From contig NZ_CP160453.1 of the NCBI RefSeq assembly GCF_040744945.1, forward strand, positions 3,100,001 to 3,164,000: 64,000 bases of DNA, written 5' to 3'. A model generated the notes under the pieces. That model worked only from the letters and a program-made list of their open reading frames with translations, made no database searches and was not told the DNA's origin. This document shows positions 24,830-35,238 of this stretch, piece by piece (positions within the stretch are counted from its first letter, which is position 1; every line of letters begins with the position of its first letter). Origin of the DNA: Saccharothrix sp. HUAS TT1. Lineage in GTDB: Bacteria > Actinomycetota > Actinomycetes > Mycobacteriales > Pseudonocardiaceae. Position numbers and translations under genes: made by a program.

Positions 24830-25076
24830 GGCGCGCCGCTCGACCCGGCGAACCTGCCGGAGTACGCGGGCCGGCTGTTCGACCGCTTCACCGACGACCC
24901 GGTCAAGGAGCGGCTGGCCAAGTGGCACCGCCTGGAGGGCGACGGCCGCGCGGCGGTCGAGGTCCGCGCTGTGGGGCTCGACGACCCCGGAGGTGGCCGG
25001 GCACGCCGCCGGCATCCCGCGCGAACGCCGCCGCCGGGTCGTGGTCGACGCGGTGGCCGCCGTCCTCGCGGACTGA
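24830..25076 (+). pseudogene. Decayed TetR regulator C-terminal fragment
   Basis: On the plus strand, LDPANLPEYAGRLFDRFTDD and VKERLAKWHRLEGDG resemble the ligand-binding domain of TetR repressors. The tail STTPEVAGHAAGIPRERRRR then AVAAVLAD and a TGA at 25074-25076 is in another frame, so a frameshift lies near 24965-24975. No helix-turn-helix part remains. It abuts the decayed SDR fragment on the opposite strand, which suggests a former divergent SDR/TetR pair collapsed by deletion. Confidence 0.6.
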
Positions 25077-25083
25077 CGGCCGC

Positions 25084-26019
25084 TCAGTCGTCGATCGTCC
25101 AGACCAGCGTGTTGAGGTCGGTCTCCGGGCGCGAGCTCCAGCGCACCGAGAAGATCACCGTGTCCTCCGGCAGCACGTAGACGGTGTGCCCGCCGGCCGT
25201 CTCGCCCGGCTGCACGCCGATCTTGTGCGGCGGCCTGGACGACAGCGACACGGGCGCCTTGCCGACCGTCTCGCCCTTGTTGGTCATCAGCACCAGGTAC
25301 ATGTCGGGCAGGGCGTTGAACGGCACCTGACCGGTGTTCGCCAGCTCCGTGTGCACCACCACGGCCCGCTCGCCGGGCGCCAGCTTGTAGCCGGCCGCGG
25401 TGAACAGGAAGTCCGCCGGGTCGACCACCTCGACCAGCTGGATGGTGAACCGGGCGCCCTCCAGGCCCTCGGTCTCCAGCGTGCTGCCGATCTTGCCGGT
25501 GCGCGAGCGCGGCGCGGGCGCCTGGTCGCCGCGCGCCCAGCCGGACGTGCCGGGCACGCCCCAGGTGCTCATCGGCTCCGGCACGCGCGCCGGACCGGAC
25601 GACACCGGCTGCTGCGCCGGGAACGGCGTGCTGGGCGGGCCCTGCGGGACGGGGTGGCCGGGGTAGGAGCCGGACGGCGTGCCCTGCACCGTGCCCGGGG
25701 CGGGCGGGTACGGGCCGCTCGGCGTGCCGCGGACGGCCTGGCCGCCGGGGCCCGAGTAGTTGCCCCACGCCACGCTGTTGGCCAGCGCCTTGCGGATGCC
25801 GTTCGGGTCGCACTCCACGCCGACGAGCAGCGGCAACCCGCTGCCGGACAACGTGATCAACCGGGTGGCGGCCTCCCGCGGGTCCATGCCCAGGCGCGCG
25901 GCCACCTCGTGCACGGCGGCGCGGCCCATCTCGGCGATCATGGCCAGGAGACGGGCGTCGACGGGGTCCGGCGCTACCACACCTTGAACGCTACCCGTGA
26001 AGGCGGATCTGCGCGCCAT
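25084..26019 (-). CDS. Putative helix-turn-helix protein with Ig-like DUF4352-type C-terminal domain
   Basis: Unrecognised 311-residue protein. Residues about 18-65 (DARLLAMIAEMGRAAVHEVAARLGMDPREAATRLITL) look like a winged helix-turn-helix. A Gly/Pro/Ser-rich linker spans about 85-180. The C-terminal 120 residues (FTIQLVEVVDPADFLF, ERAVVVHTELANTGQVPFNALPD) resemble secreted beta-sandwich domains of the DUF4352 kind, yet no signal peptide or membrane helix is seen. ATG 26019 is preferred; an earlier in-frame ATG near 26092 exists. It is divergent from dnaE. Confidence 0.75.
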   Translation of the reverse strand: MARRSAFTGSVQGVVAPDPVDARLLAMIAEMGRAAVHEVAARLGMDPREAATRLITLSGSGLPLLVGVECDPNGIRKALANSVAWGNYSGPGGQAVRGTPSGPYPPAPGTVQGTPSGSYPGHPVPQGPPSTPFPAQQPVSSGPARVPEPMSTWGVPGTSGWARGDQAPAPRSRTGKIGSTLETEGLEGARFTIQLVEVVDPADFLFTAAGYKLAPGERAVVVHTELANTGQVPFNALPDMYLVLMTNKGETVGKAPVSLSSRPPHKIGVQPGETAGGHTVYVLPEDTVIFSVRWSSRPETDLNTLVWTIDD

Positions 26020-26127
26020 CGGCCTGCCGACTGGATCGGGCTGACACGACCGGACTAGTGTGCGTCGGGCGGCTTTGCTGGGCTTCGCCATCTGCTTGGT
26101 GTGCGTGGTATACAAGGGGGTTTTGGC

Positions 26128-29100
26128 GTGGCTGACTCGTTTGTGCACCTCCACGTGCACACCGAGTACTCGATGCTCGACGGCGCGGCCAAGTTGAAGG
26201 ACATGTTCGCCGAGTGCGAGCGGATGGGCATGCCCGCCGCCGCGATCACCGACCACGGCAACATGTACGGCGCCTACGACTTCTACAAGCAGGCGACCGC
26301 CGCGGGCGTCAAGCCGGTGATCGGCATCGAGGCGTACCTGGCCCCCGAGTCGCGCTTCAACAAGAAGCGCGTGCTGTGGGGCGACCCGGGCCAGAAGTCC
26401 GACGACGTCTCGGCCAGCGGCGCTTACACGCACCAGACGATCTGGGCCCGGAACAACGAGGGCCTGCACAACCTGATGAAGATGTCGAGCCGGGCCTCCA
26501 CCGAGGGCCAGCTCGGCAAGTGGCCCCGGATGGACGTCGACCTGATCGCCGAGCACTCGGCCGGGCTGATGGCGACCACCGGCTGCCCGTCCGGCGAGGT
26601 GCAGACCAGGCTGCGCCTGGGCCACGAGAAGGAGGCCCTGGAGGCCGCCGCGAAGTACCGCGACATCTACGGCGCGGACAACTTCTTCGTCGAGCTGATG
26701 GACCACGGCATCGAGATCGAGAGCCGGGTCCGCGGCGGGCTGGTGGACATCGCGAGGAAGCTCAGCATCCCGTTCGTGGTGACCAACGACTCGCACTACA
26801 CCTACGCCGAGGACCGCGACGCGCACGCGGCGCTGCTGTGCGTGCAGACCGGCAAGACGCTGCAGGACCCGACCCGGTTCAAGTTCGACGGCACCGGCTA
26901 CCACCTGAAGTCGCCGGACGAGATGCGCGCGATCGACTCCTCCGACGCCTGGCAGGAGGGGTGCCGCAACACCCTGCTGGTGGCCGAGAAGGTCGACACC
27001 ACCGGCATGTTCACCTTCCAGAACCTGATGCCGCGCTACCCGACCCCCGGCGGCCAGTCCGAGGCCGAGTACTTCCGCGAGGAGGTCTGGGCGGGCATGC
27101 GCCGCCGGTTCCCCGACGGCGTGGACGAGGTGCACGAGAAGCAGGTCGAGTTCGAGATCGACGTCATCCTCCAGATGGGCTTCCCGTCCTACTTCCTGGT
27201 GGTCGCCGACTTCATCAACTGGGCCAAGGCGAACGGCATCCGCGTCGGTCCCGGCCGAGGTTCGGCCGCGGGCGCGCTGATCGCGTACGCCATGGGCATC
27301 ACCGACCTGGACCCGCTGGCGCACGGCCTGATCTTCGAGCGGTTCCTCAACCCGGACCGGGTCAGCCCGCCCGACATCGACATCGACTTCGACGAGCGCC
27401 GGCGCGGCGACGTGATCCGGTACGTCACCGAGAAGTGGGGCGTCGACAAGGTCGCCCAGGTGATCACGTTCGGCACGATCAAGGCGAAGGCGGCGATCAA
27501 GGATTCCGCCCGCGTGCTGTACGGGCAGCCGGGCTACGCGGTGGCCGACCGGATCTCCAAGGCCATGCCGCCCGCCGTGATGGGCAAGGACATCCCGCTG
27601 GCCGGCGTGTTCGACCCGGCGCACAAGCGGTACTCCGAGGCCGCCGAGGTGCGCGCGCTGTACGAGACCGACCCGCAGGTCAAGGAGATCATCGACACCG
27701 GCCGCGGCCTGGAGGGCCTGATCCGCAACGCGGGCGTGCACGCCTGCGCGGTGATCATGTCCGCGGAGCCGCTGACGGACCACATCCCGGTCTGGATGCG
27801 GCCCCAGGACGGTTCGATCATCACCCAGTTCGACTACCCGACGTGCGAAACGCTCGGCCTGCTGAAGATGGACTTCCTCGGCCTGAGCAACCTGACCACG
27901 ATCGACGACGCGCTGAAGAACATCGCGCTGAACGGCAAGGGCGACGTCGACATCGCGACCGTGCCCCTGGACGACCGCAAGACCTACGAGCTGCTGGGCC
28001 GCGGCGACACCCTGGGCGTGTTCCAGCTCGACGGCGGCGCCCTGCGCGACCTGCTGCGGCTGATGCGGCCGGACAACTTCGAGGACGTCTCGGCCGTCAT
28101 CGCGCTCTACCGGCCCGGTCCGATGGGCGCGAACTCGCACACGAACTACGCGCTGCGCAAGAACAAGCAGCAGGAGATCGTGCCGATCCACGAGGAGCTG
28201 CGCGAACCGCTCGCCGAGATCCTGGACACGACCTACGGCCTGATCGTGTACCAGGAGCAGGTCATGGCGATCGCGCGGAAGGTGGCGGGCTACTCGCTGG
28301 CACAGGCGGACCTGCTCCGCCGCGCGATGGGCAAGAAGAAGAAGGAGATCCTCGACAAGGAGTACGAGGGCTTCGAGGCGGGCATGATCGCCAACGGGTA
28401 CTCGCCCGAGGCGATCAAGACGCTGTGGGACATCCTGGTCCCGTTCGCCGACTACGCGTTCAACAAGGCGCACTCGGCCGCGTACGGCCTGATCGCGTAC
28501 TGGACCGCGTACCTCAAGGCCAACTACCCCGGCGAGTACATGGCCGCCCTGTTGACCACGAACTCGGACAACAAGGACAAGTCGGCCGTCTACCTGGCCG
28601 AGTGCCGCCGGATGGGCATCACCGTGCTGCCGCCGGACGTCAACGAGTCGGAGCGCGAGTTCGTCGCGGTCGGCGACGACATCCGGTTCGGCCTCGGCGC
28701 GATCCGCAACGTCGGCGCGAACGTGGTCGACGCGATCATCAAGACCCGCAAGGAGAAGGGCAAGTTCTCCGACTTCTCCGACTTCCTGCGCAAGGTCGAC
28801 GTCCAGGCTTGCAACAAGAAGGTCGTCGAGTCGCTGATCAAGGCGGGCGCGTTCGACTCGCTCGGCCACCCGCGCAAGGGCCTGCACATGGTGCACGTCG
28901 AGGCGGTCGACGCGATCATGCTGACGAAGAAGGAAGAGGCGCGCGGCCAGTTCGACCTGTTCGGCGACGGCGGCGGTGACGGCGACGGCGCCTCGGTGTT
29001 CGACGTGAAGATCCCGGAGGAGCACTGGGAGTCCAAGCACCAGCTCACGCTGGAGCGGGAGATGCTGGGCCTGTACGTGTCCGGTCACCCGCTCAACGGC

Positions 29101-29661
29101 GTGGAGCAGGTGCTCAGCTCCTACTCGGACACCACGATCCCGCGCATCCTGGAAGGCGACGTGCCGGACGGCACGCAGGTCACGCTGGGCGGCATCCTCG
29201 CGTCGGTCACCCGCCGGGTGAACAAGAACGGCGAGCCGTGGGCGTCGGCGCAGCTGGAGGACCTGGCCGGTGGCATCGAGGTGCTGTTCTTCCCCAAGAG
29301 CTACACGGTGCACGGCATGTCGGTGGCCGAGGACGCGATCGTGCTGGTCAAGGCGCGGGTGGCCAAGCGGGAGGACCGGATCTCGCTGATCGCCAACGAC
29401 CTGGTCGTGCCGGACCTGTCCGAACTCGGCGCGCAGGCGTTGAAGCTGAAGGTGTCGGCGGCGCGCTGCGACCCGAAGCTGGTGACGTCGCTGAAGGAAG
29501 TGCTGTCCGCGCACCCCGGCACCACCGAGGTGCACCTGAACCTCATCATCAACAGCAGCCGCAACACGTTGCTGAAGCTGGACGACGCGCTCCGGGTTAC
29601 GCCCACGCCGTCCCTTATGGGTGATTTGAAGGCACTCCTGGGACCGGGCTGCTTGGGCTGA
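26128..29661 (+). CDS. dnaE: DNA polymerase III alpha subunit DnaE1
   Basis: Replicative DNA polymerase, 1177 residues, close to the mycobacterial DnaE1 length. The N-terminal PHP domain ([30 protein letters not shown]) provides proofreading in actinobacteria. The catalytic aspartates are in [15 protein letters not shown] near 414-424. The helix-hairpin-helix, OB fold ([21 protein letters not shown]) and C-terminal tau-binding region follow. GTG 26128 gives the usual [10 protein letters not shown] start; an in-frame 26101 start would add a non-conserved leader. Confidence 0.97.
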   Translation: MADSFVHLHVHTEYSMLDGAAKLKDMFAECERMGMPAAAITDHGNMYGAYDFYKQATAAGVKPVIGIEAYLAPESRFNKKRVLWGDPGQKSDDVSASGAYTHQTIWARNNEGLHNLMKMSSRASTEGQLGKWPRMDVDLIAEHSAGLMATTGCPSGEVQTRLRLGHEKEALEAAAKYRDIYGADNFFVELMDHGIEIESRVRGGLVDIARKLSIPFVVTNDSHYTYAEDRDAHAALLCVQTGKTLQDPTRFKFDGTGYHLKSPDEMRAIDSSDAWQEGCRNTLLVAEKVDTTGMFTFQNLMPRYPTPGGQSEAEYFREEVWAGMRRRFPDGVDEVHEKQVEFEIDVILQMGFPSYFLVVADFINWAKANGIRVGPGRGSAAGALIAYAMGITDLDPLAHGLIFERFLNPDRVSPPDIDIDFDERRRGDVIRYVTEKWGVDKVAQVITFGTIKAKAAIKDSARVLYGQPGYAVADRISKAMPPAVMGKDIPLAGVFDPAHKRYSEAAEVRALYETDPQVKEIIDTGRGLEGLIRNAGVHACAVIMSAEPLTDHIPVWMRPQDGSIITQFDYPTCETLGLLKMDFLGLSNLTTIDDALKNIALNGKGDVDIATVPLDDRKTYELLGRGDTLGVFQLDGGALRDLLRLMRPDNFEDVSAVIALYRPGPMGANSHTNYALRKNKQQEIVPIHEELREPLAEILDTTYGLIVYQEQVMAIARKVAGYSLAQADLLRRAMGKKKKEILDKEYEGFEAGMIANGYSPEAIKTLWDILVPFADYAFNKAHSAAYGLIAYWTAYLKANYPGEYMAALLTTNSDNKDKSAVYLAECRRMGITVLPPDVNESEREFVAVGDDIRFGLGAIRNVGANVVDAIIKTRKEKGKFSDFSDFLRKVDVQACNKKVVESLIKAGAFDSLGHPRKGLHMVHVEAVDAIMLTKKEEARGQFDLFGDGGGDGDGASVFDVKIPEEHWESKHQLTLEREMLGLYVSGHPLNGVEQVLSSYSDTTIPRILEGDVPDGTQVTLGGILASVTRRVNKNGEPWASAQLEDLAGGIEVLFFPKSYTVHGMSVAEDAIVLVKARVAKREDRISLIANDLVVPDLSELGAQALKLKVSAARCDPKLVTSLKEVLSAHPGTTEVHLNLIINSSRNTLLKLDDALRVTPTPSLMGDLKALLGPGCLG

Positions 29662-29706
29662 TCGGGTGACAAACCGGGCAACCGGGGACACGAGGGAGTC
29701 TCGGAT

Positions 29707-29735
29707 CGTTTGAGTGAACAGGGTTAACTCAAACG
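29707..29735. promoter_or_regulatory. Inverted repeat ahead of the P450 gene
   Basis: CGTTTGAGT (29707-29715) and ACTCAAACG (29727-29735) are perfect 9-bp inverted arms separated by 11 nt. The right arm is immediately followed by the ribosome site GAGGAGG (29735-29741). It may be a protein operator or an RNA stem that limits ribosome access. No regulator gene is adjacent. Confidence 0.6.
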
Positions 29736-29748
29736 AGGAGGGGTTCCT

Positions 29749-30981
29749 TTGGGGGAGCAGATCGCCGGTCTCGACGTGCTCGGCGAGGACTACTTCGCCG
29801 ATCCGCACGCCTATCACGCCCGCCTGCGCGAGCAGGCGGCGGCGACGCCGATCGTGCTGCCGCGCGGCACGAGGGCGTGGATGGTCACCCGGTACGACGA
29901 GGCACGGCTGGCGCTGGCCGATCCCCGGTTCAGCAAGCACTTCGAGCGCTTCCCGGAGGTCATGGCGCACAACCAGATCGGCGGTCACGAGCCGGCCTCG
30001 TTCGACGAGTCCCTGGTGCAGCACATGCTGAACATGGACCCGCCGCACCACACCCGGTTGCGCAAGCTCGTCACCAAGGCGTTCACCGCCCGCCGGGTCG
30101 AGCAGCTGCGGCCGCGCATCCGGGAGATCACCGACCGGCTGCTGGACGAGGCGGGGGAGAAGGGCGACGTCGACCTGATCGACGCGCTGGCGTTCCCGCT
30201 GCCCATCACGGTCATCTGCGAAATGCTCGACGTGCCGATGGACGAGCGCGACGAGTTCCGCGTCTGGTCCAACGTGCTCGTCAGCGGTGGTGGCAGCGAC
30301 CCGCGGGTGCTCCAGGAGGCGGGCGGCAACATGGCCGCCTACCTGCAGAAGCTGGTGGAGCACAAGCAGGCCGAGCCCGGTGACGACTTCTTCTCCGCGC
30401 TCGTGCACGCCGACGAGGACGGTGATCGGCTCGACCGGGTGGAGCTGATCGCCATGGCGTTCCTGCTGCTGGTCGCCGGGCACGAGACGACGGTCAACCT
30501 GATCGCCAACGGCGTGCACCACCTGATGCGCGACCCCGCGCAGCTGGAGGCGCTGCGCGCCGACCGGTCGCTGCTGCCCGGCGCGGTGGAGGAGGTGCTG
30601 CGCTTCGAGAGCCCGGTCAACCACGCGACGTTCCGCTACACCAACGAGGACGTCCGGTTGGGTGACGCGGTCATCCCGAAGGACAGCGTGGTGGTGGTGT
30701 CGCTCAGCGCGGGCAACCGCGACGGCTCCCGGTTCCCGGACCCGGACCGGCTCGACATCACCAGGCAGGCCACCGGGCACCTGGCGTTCGGCCACGGCAT
30801 CCACTACTGCCTGGGCGCGCCGCTGGCCCGGATGGAGGGCGAGATCGCCATCGGGGCGCTGCTCGACCGGTTCGACGTCGTCCCCGCCGCCGACCCGGAC
30901 TCGCTGCGCTGGCGGGACGGGACGCTCATCCGCGGGCTGGAAGCGCTGCCGGTTAGCCTGACTCCCCGTGGAGCGCGATGA
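29749..30981 (+). CDS. Cytochrome P450
   Basis: A 410-residue soluble bacterial P450. The I-helix oxygen-activation motif AGHETT is near residue 243, the K-helix E-x-x-R is in EEVLRF, and the haem-thiolate loop [15 protein letters not shown] contains the ligand Cys near 355. The start is TTG 29749, 7 nt after GAGGAGG. The 3' end overlaps bioA by 14 bp. No ferredoxin or reductase gene is adjacent. Substrate unknown; a BioI-like role in making a pimeloyl precursor is a hypothesis from context only. Confidence 0.93.
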   Translation: MGEQIAGLDVLGEDYFADPHAYHARLREQAAATPIVLPRGTRAWMVTRYDEARLALADPRFSKHFERFPEVMAHNQIGGHEPASFDESLVQHMLNMDPPHHTRLRKLVTKAFTARRVEQLRPRIREITDRLLDEAGEKGDVDLIDALAFPLPITVICEMLDVPMDERDEFRVWSNVLVSGGGSDPRVLQEAGGNMAAYLQKLVEHKQAEPGDDFFSALVHADEDGDRLDRVELIAMAFLLLVAGHETTVNLIANGVHHLMRDPAQLEALRADRSLLPGAVEEVLRFESPVNHATFRYTNEDVRLGDAVIPKDSVVVVSLSAGNRDGSRFPDPDRLDITRQATGHLAFGHGIHYCLGAPLARMEGEIAIGALLDRFDVVPAADPDSLRWRDGTLIRGLEALPVSLTPRGAR

Positions 30982-32236
30982 GCTGCTGAAGCTGGACCAG
31001 GCGCACGTCTGGCACCCGTACGGCCCGATGCCGGGCACCCACGAGCCGCTGGTCGTCGCCTCGGCCGAGGGTGTCCGGCTCCGGCTGGACGACGGGCGCG
31101 AGCTGGTCGACGGCATGTCGTCGTGGTGGGCCGCGATCCACGGCTACCGGCACCCGGTGCTCGACGCGGCGGTGCGCGACCAGCTCGGCCGGATGAGCCA
31201 CGTCATGTTCGGCGGCCTGACCCACGAGCCCGCGGTGGCGCTGGCGGCGCGGCTGGTGGAGATCACGCCCGAGCCGTTGCAGCACGTGTTCCTGTCCGAC
31301 TCGGGCTCGGTGTCGGTCGAGGTCGCGGTCAAGATGGCGTTGCAGCACTGGCGCTCCCAGGGGCGGCCGGAGAAGCGGCGGCTGATGACCTGGCGCGGCG
31401 GGTACCACGGCGACACGTTCCAGCCCATGGCCGTGTGCGACCCGGACGGCGGGATGCACGCGCTGTGGCGGGGCGTGCTGCCGGAGCAGGTGTTCGCGTC
31501 CGCGCCGCCGCGCGACCTGGACACCGCGTACGTGCAGGAGCTGGCGGACACCGTCGAGCGGCACGCGGGCGAGCTGGCCGCGGTCATCGTGGAGCCGGTG
31601 GTGCAGGGCGCGGGCGGCATGCGCTTCCACGACCCGCGCTACCTGCACGTGCTGCGCGAGCTGACGCTGGCCAACGACGTGCTGCTGATCTTCGACGAGA
31701 TCGCCACCGGCTTCGGCCGCACCGGCGAGCTGTTCGCCGCCGACCACGCCGGGATCAGCCCGGACGTCCTGTGCCTCGGCAAGGCGCTGACCGGCGGCTA
31801 CCTGTCGATGGCGGCGACCCTGTGCACGTCGCGGGTGGCCGACGGGATCTCGCGCGGCGAGGTGCCGGTGCTGGCGCACGGGCCGACGTTCATGGGCAAC
31901 CCGCTGGCCTCGGCGGTGGCGCTGGCGTCCACCGACCTGCTGCTGGCGCAGGACTGGCGGTCGTCGGTGCGGCGGATCGAGGCCGGGCTGCGGTCCGGGC
32001 TCGCGCAGGCCCCCGGTGACGTGCGGGTGCTCGGCGCGATCGGCGTCGTGCAGCTGGACCACCAGGTGGACGTGGCCGCCGCCACCGCCGCGGCCGTCGA
32101 CCGCGGGGTGTGGCTGCGGCCGTTCCGCGACCTGATCTACACCATGCCGCCGTTCATCAGCACCGACGACGACGTGGCCGCGATCACCTCGGCCGTCGTC
32201 GCGGCGGCCGAGGCGTCACGCGCGCAGCAGGGTTGA
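30968..32236 (+). CDS. bioA: Adenosylmethionine--8-amino-7-oxononanoate aminotransferase BioA
   Basis: PLP enzyme of biotin synthesis converting KAPA to DAPA with SAM as amino donor. The 422 residues include the BioA-specific HVWHPYGPM near the N-terminus, [17 protein letters not shown], the PLP aspartate in [15 protein letters not shown] and the Schiff-base lysine in [16 protein letters not shown] 30968 lies 8 nt after TAGCCT (30954-30959), so bioA may also have its own leaderless promoter inside the P450 gene. Confidence 0.96.
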   Translation: MERDELLKLDQAHVWHPYGPMPGTHEPLVVASAEGVRLRLDDGRELVDGMSSWWAAIHGYRHPVLDAAVRDQLGRMSHVMFGGLTHEPAVALAARLVEITPEPLQHVFLSDSGSVSVEVAVKMALQHWRSQGRPEKRRLMTWRGGYHGDTFQPMAVCDPDGGMHALWRGVLPEQVFASAPPRDLDTAYVQELADTVERHAGELAAVIVEPVVQGAGGMRFHDPRYLHVLRELTLANDVLLIFDEIATGFGRTGELFAADHAGISPDVLCLGKALTGGYLSMAATLCTSRVADGISRGEVPVLAHGPTFMGNPLASAVALASTDLLLAQDWRSSVRRIEAGLRSGLAQAPGDVRVLGAIGVVQLDHQVDVAAATAAAVDRGVWLRPFRDLIYTMPPFISTDDDVAAITSAVVAAAEASRAQQG

Positions 32237-32866
32237 GCCCCAGATCAGCAGCAGCGTCGCGTAACCGACGCAGATCCAGCCGATGGCCTTGGGGGTCGCG
32301 CCCCCCTTGTGCCGGAACAGCTTGTCGACCAGCAGCCACCACCCGAGCGCGACGACGCCCGCCGCGACCGGCGCCAGGATCACGCCGTACGCGCTCGCGT
32401 ACGCGCCGGCCCAGAAGTCGACCGGCAGCCGGATGCCGTTGGCGTAGCTGGTCGGGATGGCCATCGTCGCGATGGCCGTCCACGACCAGGCGAGGACCCG
32501 CAGCCGCTGCGCCGTCGCCGGCTCGGCGGTCTCGTGGTTGATCGCCAGCACGCCCCAGGCCATGAACGCGCCGCCGCCGAACAGCCAGCCCGTCGCGGTG
32601 GACACGACCGGCACGAGGCCGACCGCGTCGCCCAGGGCCGGGTACACCGTCCCCCACAGGAAGAAGTGCCCGCCGACCACGAGCGCGATGACGCCGAGGA
32701 CGACGAGGGTCTGCGTGCCGCCCTTCTGCGCCATGAACCAGTTCGACGGCTTCTTCGCCGCGGTGGCCGTCGCCCCGGCGTGCCGGGACCGCTCCTCCAG
32801 CCACGCCTGGTCCCGCCTGACCTGGGAGGTCGCCTGGCGCCGCTTGCGCCTGCCCGCCTTGCCCAC
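32216..32866 (-). CDS. Conserved membrane protein of unknown function
   Basis: A 216-residue protein with a basic N-terminus ([26 protein letters not shown] truncated description: Arg/Lys-rich for about 30 residues) and then about five hydrophobic helices between 50 and 215. I do not recognise the family. GTG 32866 starts 1 nt after the stop of the mycoredoxin gene, so they form a two-gene operon on the strand opposite to the biotin genes. It overlaps bioA at its 3' end by 21 bp. Confidence 0.75.
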   Translation of the reverse strand: MGKAGRRKRRQATSQVRRDQAWLEERSRHAGATATAAKKPSNWFMAQKGGTQTLVVLGVIALVVGGHFFLWGTVYPALGDAVGLVPVVSTATGWLFGGGAFMAWGVLAINHETAEPATAQRLRVLAWSWTAIATMAIPTSYANGIRLPVDFWAGAYASAYGVILAPVAAGVVALGWWLLVDKLFRHKGGATPKAIGWICVGYATLLLIWGSTLLRA

Positions 32867-32867
32867 G

Positions 32868-33107
32868 TCAGCCCTGGACCGCGGCGGCCAGCTCGGTGTT
32901 CGTCGGCTCGACCAGCACGCGGCCGTCGGGCAGCACCACGACCGGGATGTTCTTGCGCCCGCCCGCGTGCTCGATCGCCCGGTCGCGGGCCGCGTCGTCG
33001 TGCTCGACGTCGACCTCGGTGAACGGGACTTCGTGCTCCCGCAGCCATGCCTTGGCCCGCCGGCAGTCGCCGCACCAGTCCGCGCCGTAGAGAACGATCT
33101 CACTCAT
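32868..33107 (-). CDS. Mycoredoxin-like glutaredoxin
   Basis: A 79-residue thioredoxin-fold redox protein with the active site WCGDC at about residues 11-15 and the cis-proline region NIPVVVLPDGRVL. Length and pattern match mycoredoxin Mrx1, which reduces mycothiol mixed disulphides; the Mrx1 active site is usually CGYC, so Asp here is a variation. A TACAGT -10 (plus-strand 33115-33120) lies 7 nt upstream of the ATG, indicating a leaderless mRNA. It is divergent from bioD. Confidence 0.9.
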   Translation of the reverse strand: MSEIVLYGADWCGDCRRAKAWLREHEVPFTEVDVEHDDAARDRAIEHAGGRKNIPVVVLPDGRVLVEPTNTELAAAVQG

Positions 33108-33167
33108 AGCGGTGACTGTAGAACGCGGTCGACCACCACGCTCCGCACAGGTCTACGGTGAGGGGCC

Positions 33168-33884
33168 GTGAGCGTCCTCGTGATCACCGGCACGGGCACC
33201 GAGGTCGGCAAGACGGTCGTCGTCGCCGCCCTGGCGGCGCTGGCCGCGGCCGACGGTCGGCGGGTCGCCGTGCTCAAGCCCGCGCAGACCGGCGTCGCCG
33301 ACGGCGAACCGGGCGACCTGGCCGAGGTGGTCCGCCTCGCGGGCCCCGTCACCACCCGTGAGCTGCGCCGGTACCCCGAACCGCTGGCGCCCGCGACGGC
33401 CGCGCGCCGGTCCGGGCTGCCCACCCTGCACCCCAGCCACATCGCCTCGGCGGCCGTGGCGCTGGACGAGACGCACGACCTGGTGCTGGTCGAGGGCGCG
33501 GGCGGGCTGCTGGTCCGGTTCGACGACGCGGGCTCGACCATCGCCGACGCGGCGTGGGCGCTCAACGCGCCCGTGCTGGTCGTCGCCCACCCGGGCCTGG
33601 GCACGCTGAACATGACCGCGCTGACCGCCGAGGCCCTGCTCCGCCGCGGGCTGGAGTCGGTCGGCGTCGTGGTGGGCCGCTGGCCCGCCGCGCCCGACCT
33701 GGCCGCCCGGACCAACCTGGTCGACCTGCCGGAGGCCGCGGGCGCGCCGCTGCTCGGCGTGCTGCCCGACGGCGCGGCGGCGCTGGGCCGGCCGGAGTTC
33801 GTGGAGCTGGCCCGGGAGGGCCTGTCGCCGTGGTTCGGCGGCACGTTCGACCCGGACAAGTTCGCCGCGCCGCACTCCTGCTGA
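33168..33884 (+). CDS. bioD: Dethiobiotin synthetase BioD
   Basis: ATP-dependent carboxylase closing the ureido ring of dethiobiotin. The 238 residues show the P-loop GTGTEVGKTVVVAAL, the substrate lysine in VLKPAQTG and the acidic VLVEGAGGLLVRFDD. GTG 33168 has TACGGT (33154-33159) 8 nt upstream and GAGGGG between, so both leaderless and ribosome-site starts are possible. bioB follows after 113 nt. Confidence 0.95.
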   Translation: MSVLVITGTGTEVGKTVVVAALAALAAADGRRVAVLKPAQTGVADGEPGDLAEVVRLAGPVTTRELRRYPEPLAPATAARRSGLPTLHPSHIASAAVALDETHDLVLVEGAGGLLVRFDDAGSTIADAAWALNAPVLVVAHPGLGTLNMTALTAEALLRRGLESVGVVVGRWPAAPDLAARTNLVDLPEAAGAPLLGVLPDGAAALGRPEFVELAREGLSPWFGGTFDPDKFAAPHSC

Positions 33885-33997
33885 CGCCGTTCGGCCGGCG
33901 AAGTCGACCGAATCAGTGACGCACGTCGCTGGGGCTGGTCCGGGTCGGTGCGGCAGACTGCACGGCGGACCACCGCCGGAGTTCCCGAGGAGAAGTC

Positions 33998-35014
33998 GTG
34001 ACCGCAGCCCCTGAACAGGTCGATGTCCTCAGCGTTGCCCGCGAGCAGGTGCTGGAGCAGGGCGTCGGGTTGTCCGAGGAGCAGGTGCTCGAAGTCCTCC
34101 GACTGCCCGACGAGCGGATCCCGGACCTGCTGGAGCTGGCGCACGCCGTGCGGATGCGCTGGTGCGGCCCGGAGGTCGAGGTCGAGGGCATCGTGTCGCT
34201 CAAGACCGGCGGCTGCCCCGAGGACTGCCACTTCTGCTCCCAGTCCGGGCAGTTCCCGTCGCCGGTGCGGTCGGCGTGGCTGGACGTCCCCGGCCTGGTG
34301 AAGGCGGCCCGGCAGACCGCCGAGACCGGCGCGACCGAGTTCTGCATCGTCGCCGCCGTGCGCGGGCCGGACAAGCGGCTGCTGTCGCAGGTGCGCGACG
34401 GCATCAAGGCCATCCGCGACGACGGCAACGACATCCAGATCGCGTGCTCGCTCGGCATGCTCACCCAGGAGCAGGTGGACGAGCTGGTGGACATGGGCGT
34501 CCACCGCTACAACCACAACCTGGAGACGGCCCGCTCCCACTTCCCGAACGTGGTCACCACGCACTCGTGGGAGGAGCGGTGGGACACGCTGAAGATGATC
34601 CGCGACGCGGGCATGGAGGTCTGCTGCGGCGGCATCATCGGCATGGGCGAGACGCTGGCGCAGCGCGCCGAGTTCGCCGTGCAGCTGGCCGCGCTGGAGC
34701 CCGACGAGGTGCCGCTGAACTTCCTGATCCCCAACCCCGGCACCCCGTACGAGAACTACCCGGTGGTCGAGGGCCCCGACGCGCTGCGGGCGGTCGGCGC
34801 GTTCCGGCTCGCCCTGCCGCGCACGATCCTGCGCTTCGCCGGCGGCCGTGAGCTGACCTTCGGCGACCTCGGCGCCAAGCAGGGCATGCTCGGCGGCGTC
34901 AACGCGATCATCGTCGGCAACTACCTGACCAACCTCGGCCGCCCGGCGCAGCAGGACCTCGACATGCTGACCGAGCTGTCCATGCCGATCAAGGAACTGA
35001 GCAAGACGCTGTGA
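33998..35014 (+). CDS. bioB: Biotin synthase BioB
   Basis: Radical SAM enzyme that inserts sulfur into dethiobiotin. The 338 residues carry the CxxxCxxC cluster motif in [16 protein letters not shown], the second cluster ligands in [10 protein letters not shown] and [12 protein letters not shown], and the C-terminal Arg-containing [20 protein letters not shown] choice: GTG 33998 follows GAGGAGAA. Its stop overlaps the next gene (GTGA), which encodes its auxiliary protein. Confidence 0.97.
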   Translation: MTAAPEQVDVLSVAREQVLEQGVGLSEEQVLEVLRLPDERIPDLLELAHAVRMRWCGPEVEVEGIVSLKTGGCPEDCHFCSQSGQFPSPVRSAWLDVPGLVKAARQTAETGATEFCIVAAVRGPDKRLLSQVRDGIKAIRDDGNDIQIACSLGMLTQEQVDELVDMGVHRYNHNLETARSHFPNVVTTHSWEERWDTLKMIRDAGMEVCCGGIIGMGETLAQRAEFAVQLAALEPDEVPLNFLIPNPGTPYENYPVVEGPDALRAVGAFRLALPRTILRFAGGRELTFGDLGAKQGMLGGVNAIIVGNYLTNLGRPAQQDLDMLTELSMPIKELSKTL

Positions 35015-35199
35015 CGTACTGCGGTTACTGCGGCAAGGCGCGCGCGGAGGCCGACCACTCCGCGTGCGCCTCGCGGCTGGGCGTGATCGACCCGCCGCGG
35101 TTCTGCGCCGAGTGCGCGCGCCGGATGGTCGTCCAGGTGACGCCCGCCGGGTGGACGGCCACGTGCAGCCGTCACGGCGAGATCACCTCCGCGCGGTAA
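35011..35199 (+). CDS. bsaP: Biotin synthase auxiliary protein BsaP-like
   Basis: A 62-residue Cys-rich protein: [16 protein letters not shown], then FCAECARR and TCSRHGE. Size, Cys spacing and position directly after bioB match the small iron-sulfur protein described in mycobacteria (the Rv1590 type) that supports biotin synthase. The GTG start overlaps the bioB stop by 4 bp. The functional assignment follows from family and neighbourhood. Confidence 0.85.
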   Translation: MTYCGYCGKARAEADHSACASRLGVIDPPRFCAECARRMVVQVTPAGWTATCSRHGEITSAR

Positions 35200-35238
35200 C
35201 CTGCCCTGCATCTGGTCACGGGGCAGGGAGGTCGTCGG

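Noticed and set aside
33885..33997. BioQ or BirA-type operator before bioB
   Set aside because: I looked for a long dyad in the 113-bp gap and found only short GC-rich partial repeats, not a convincing operator.
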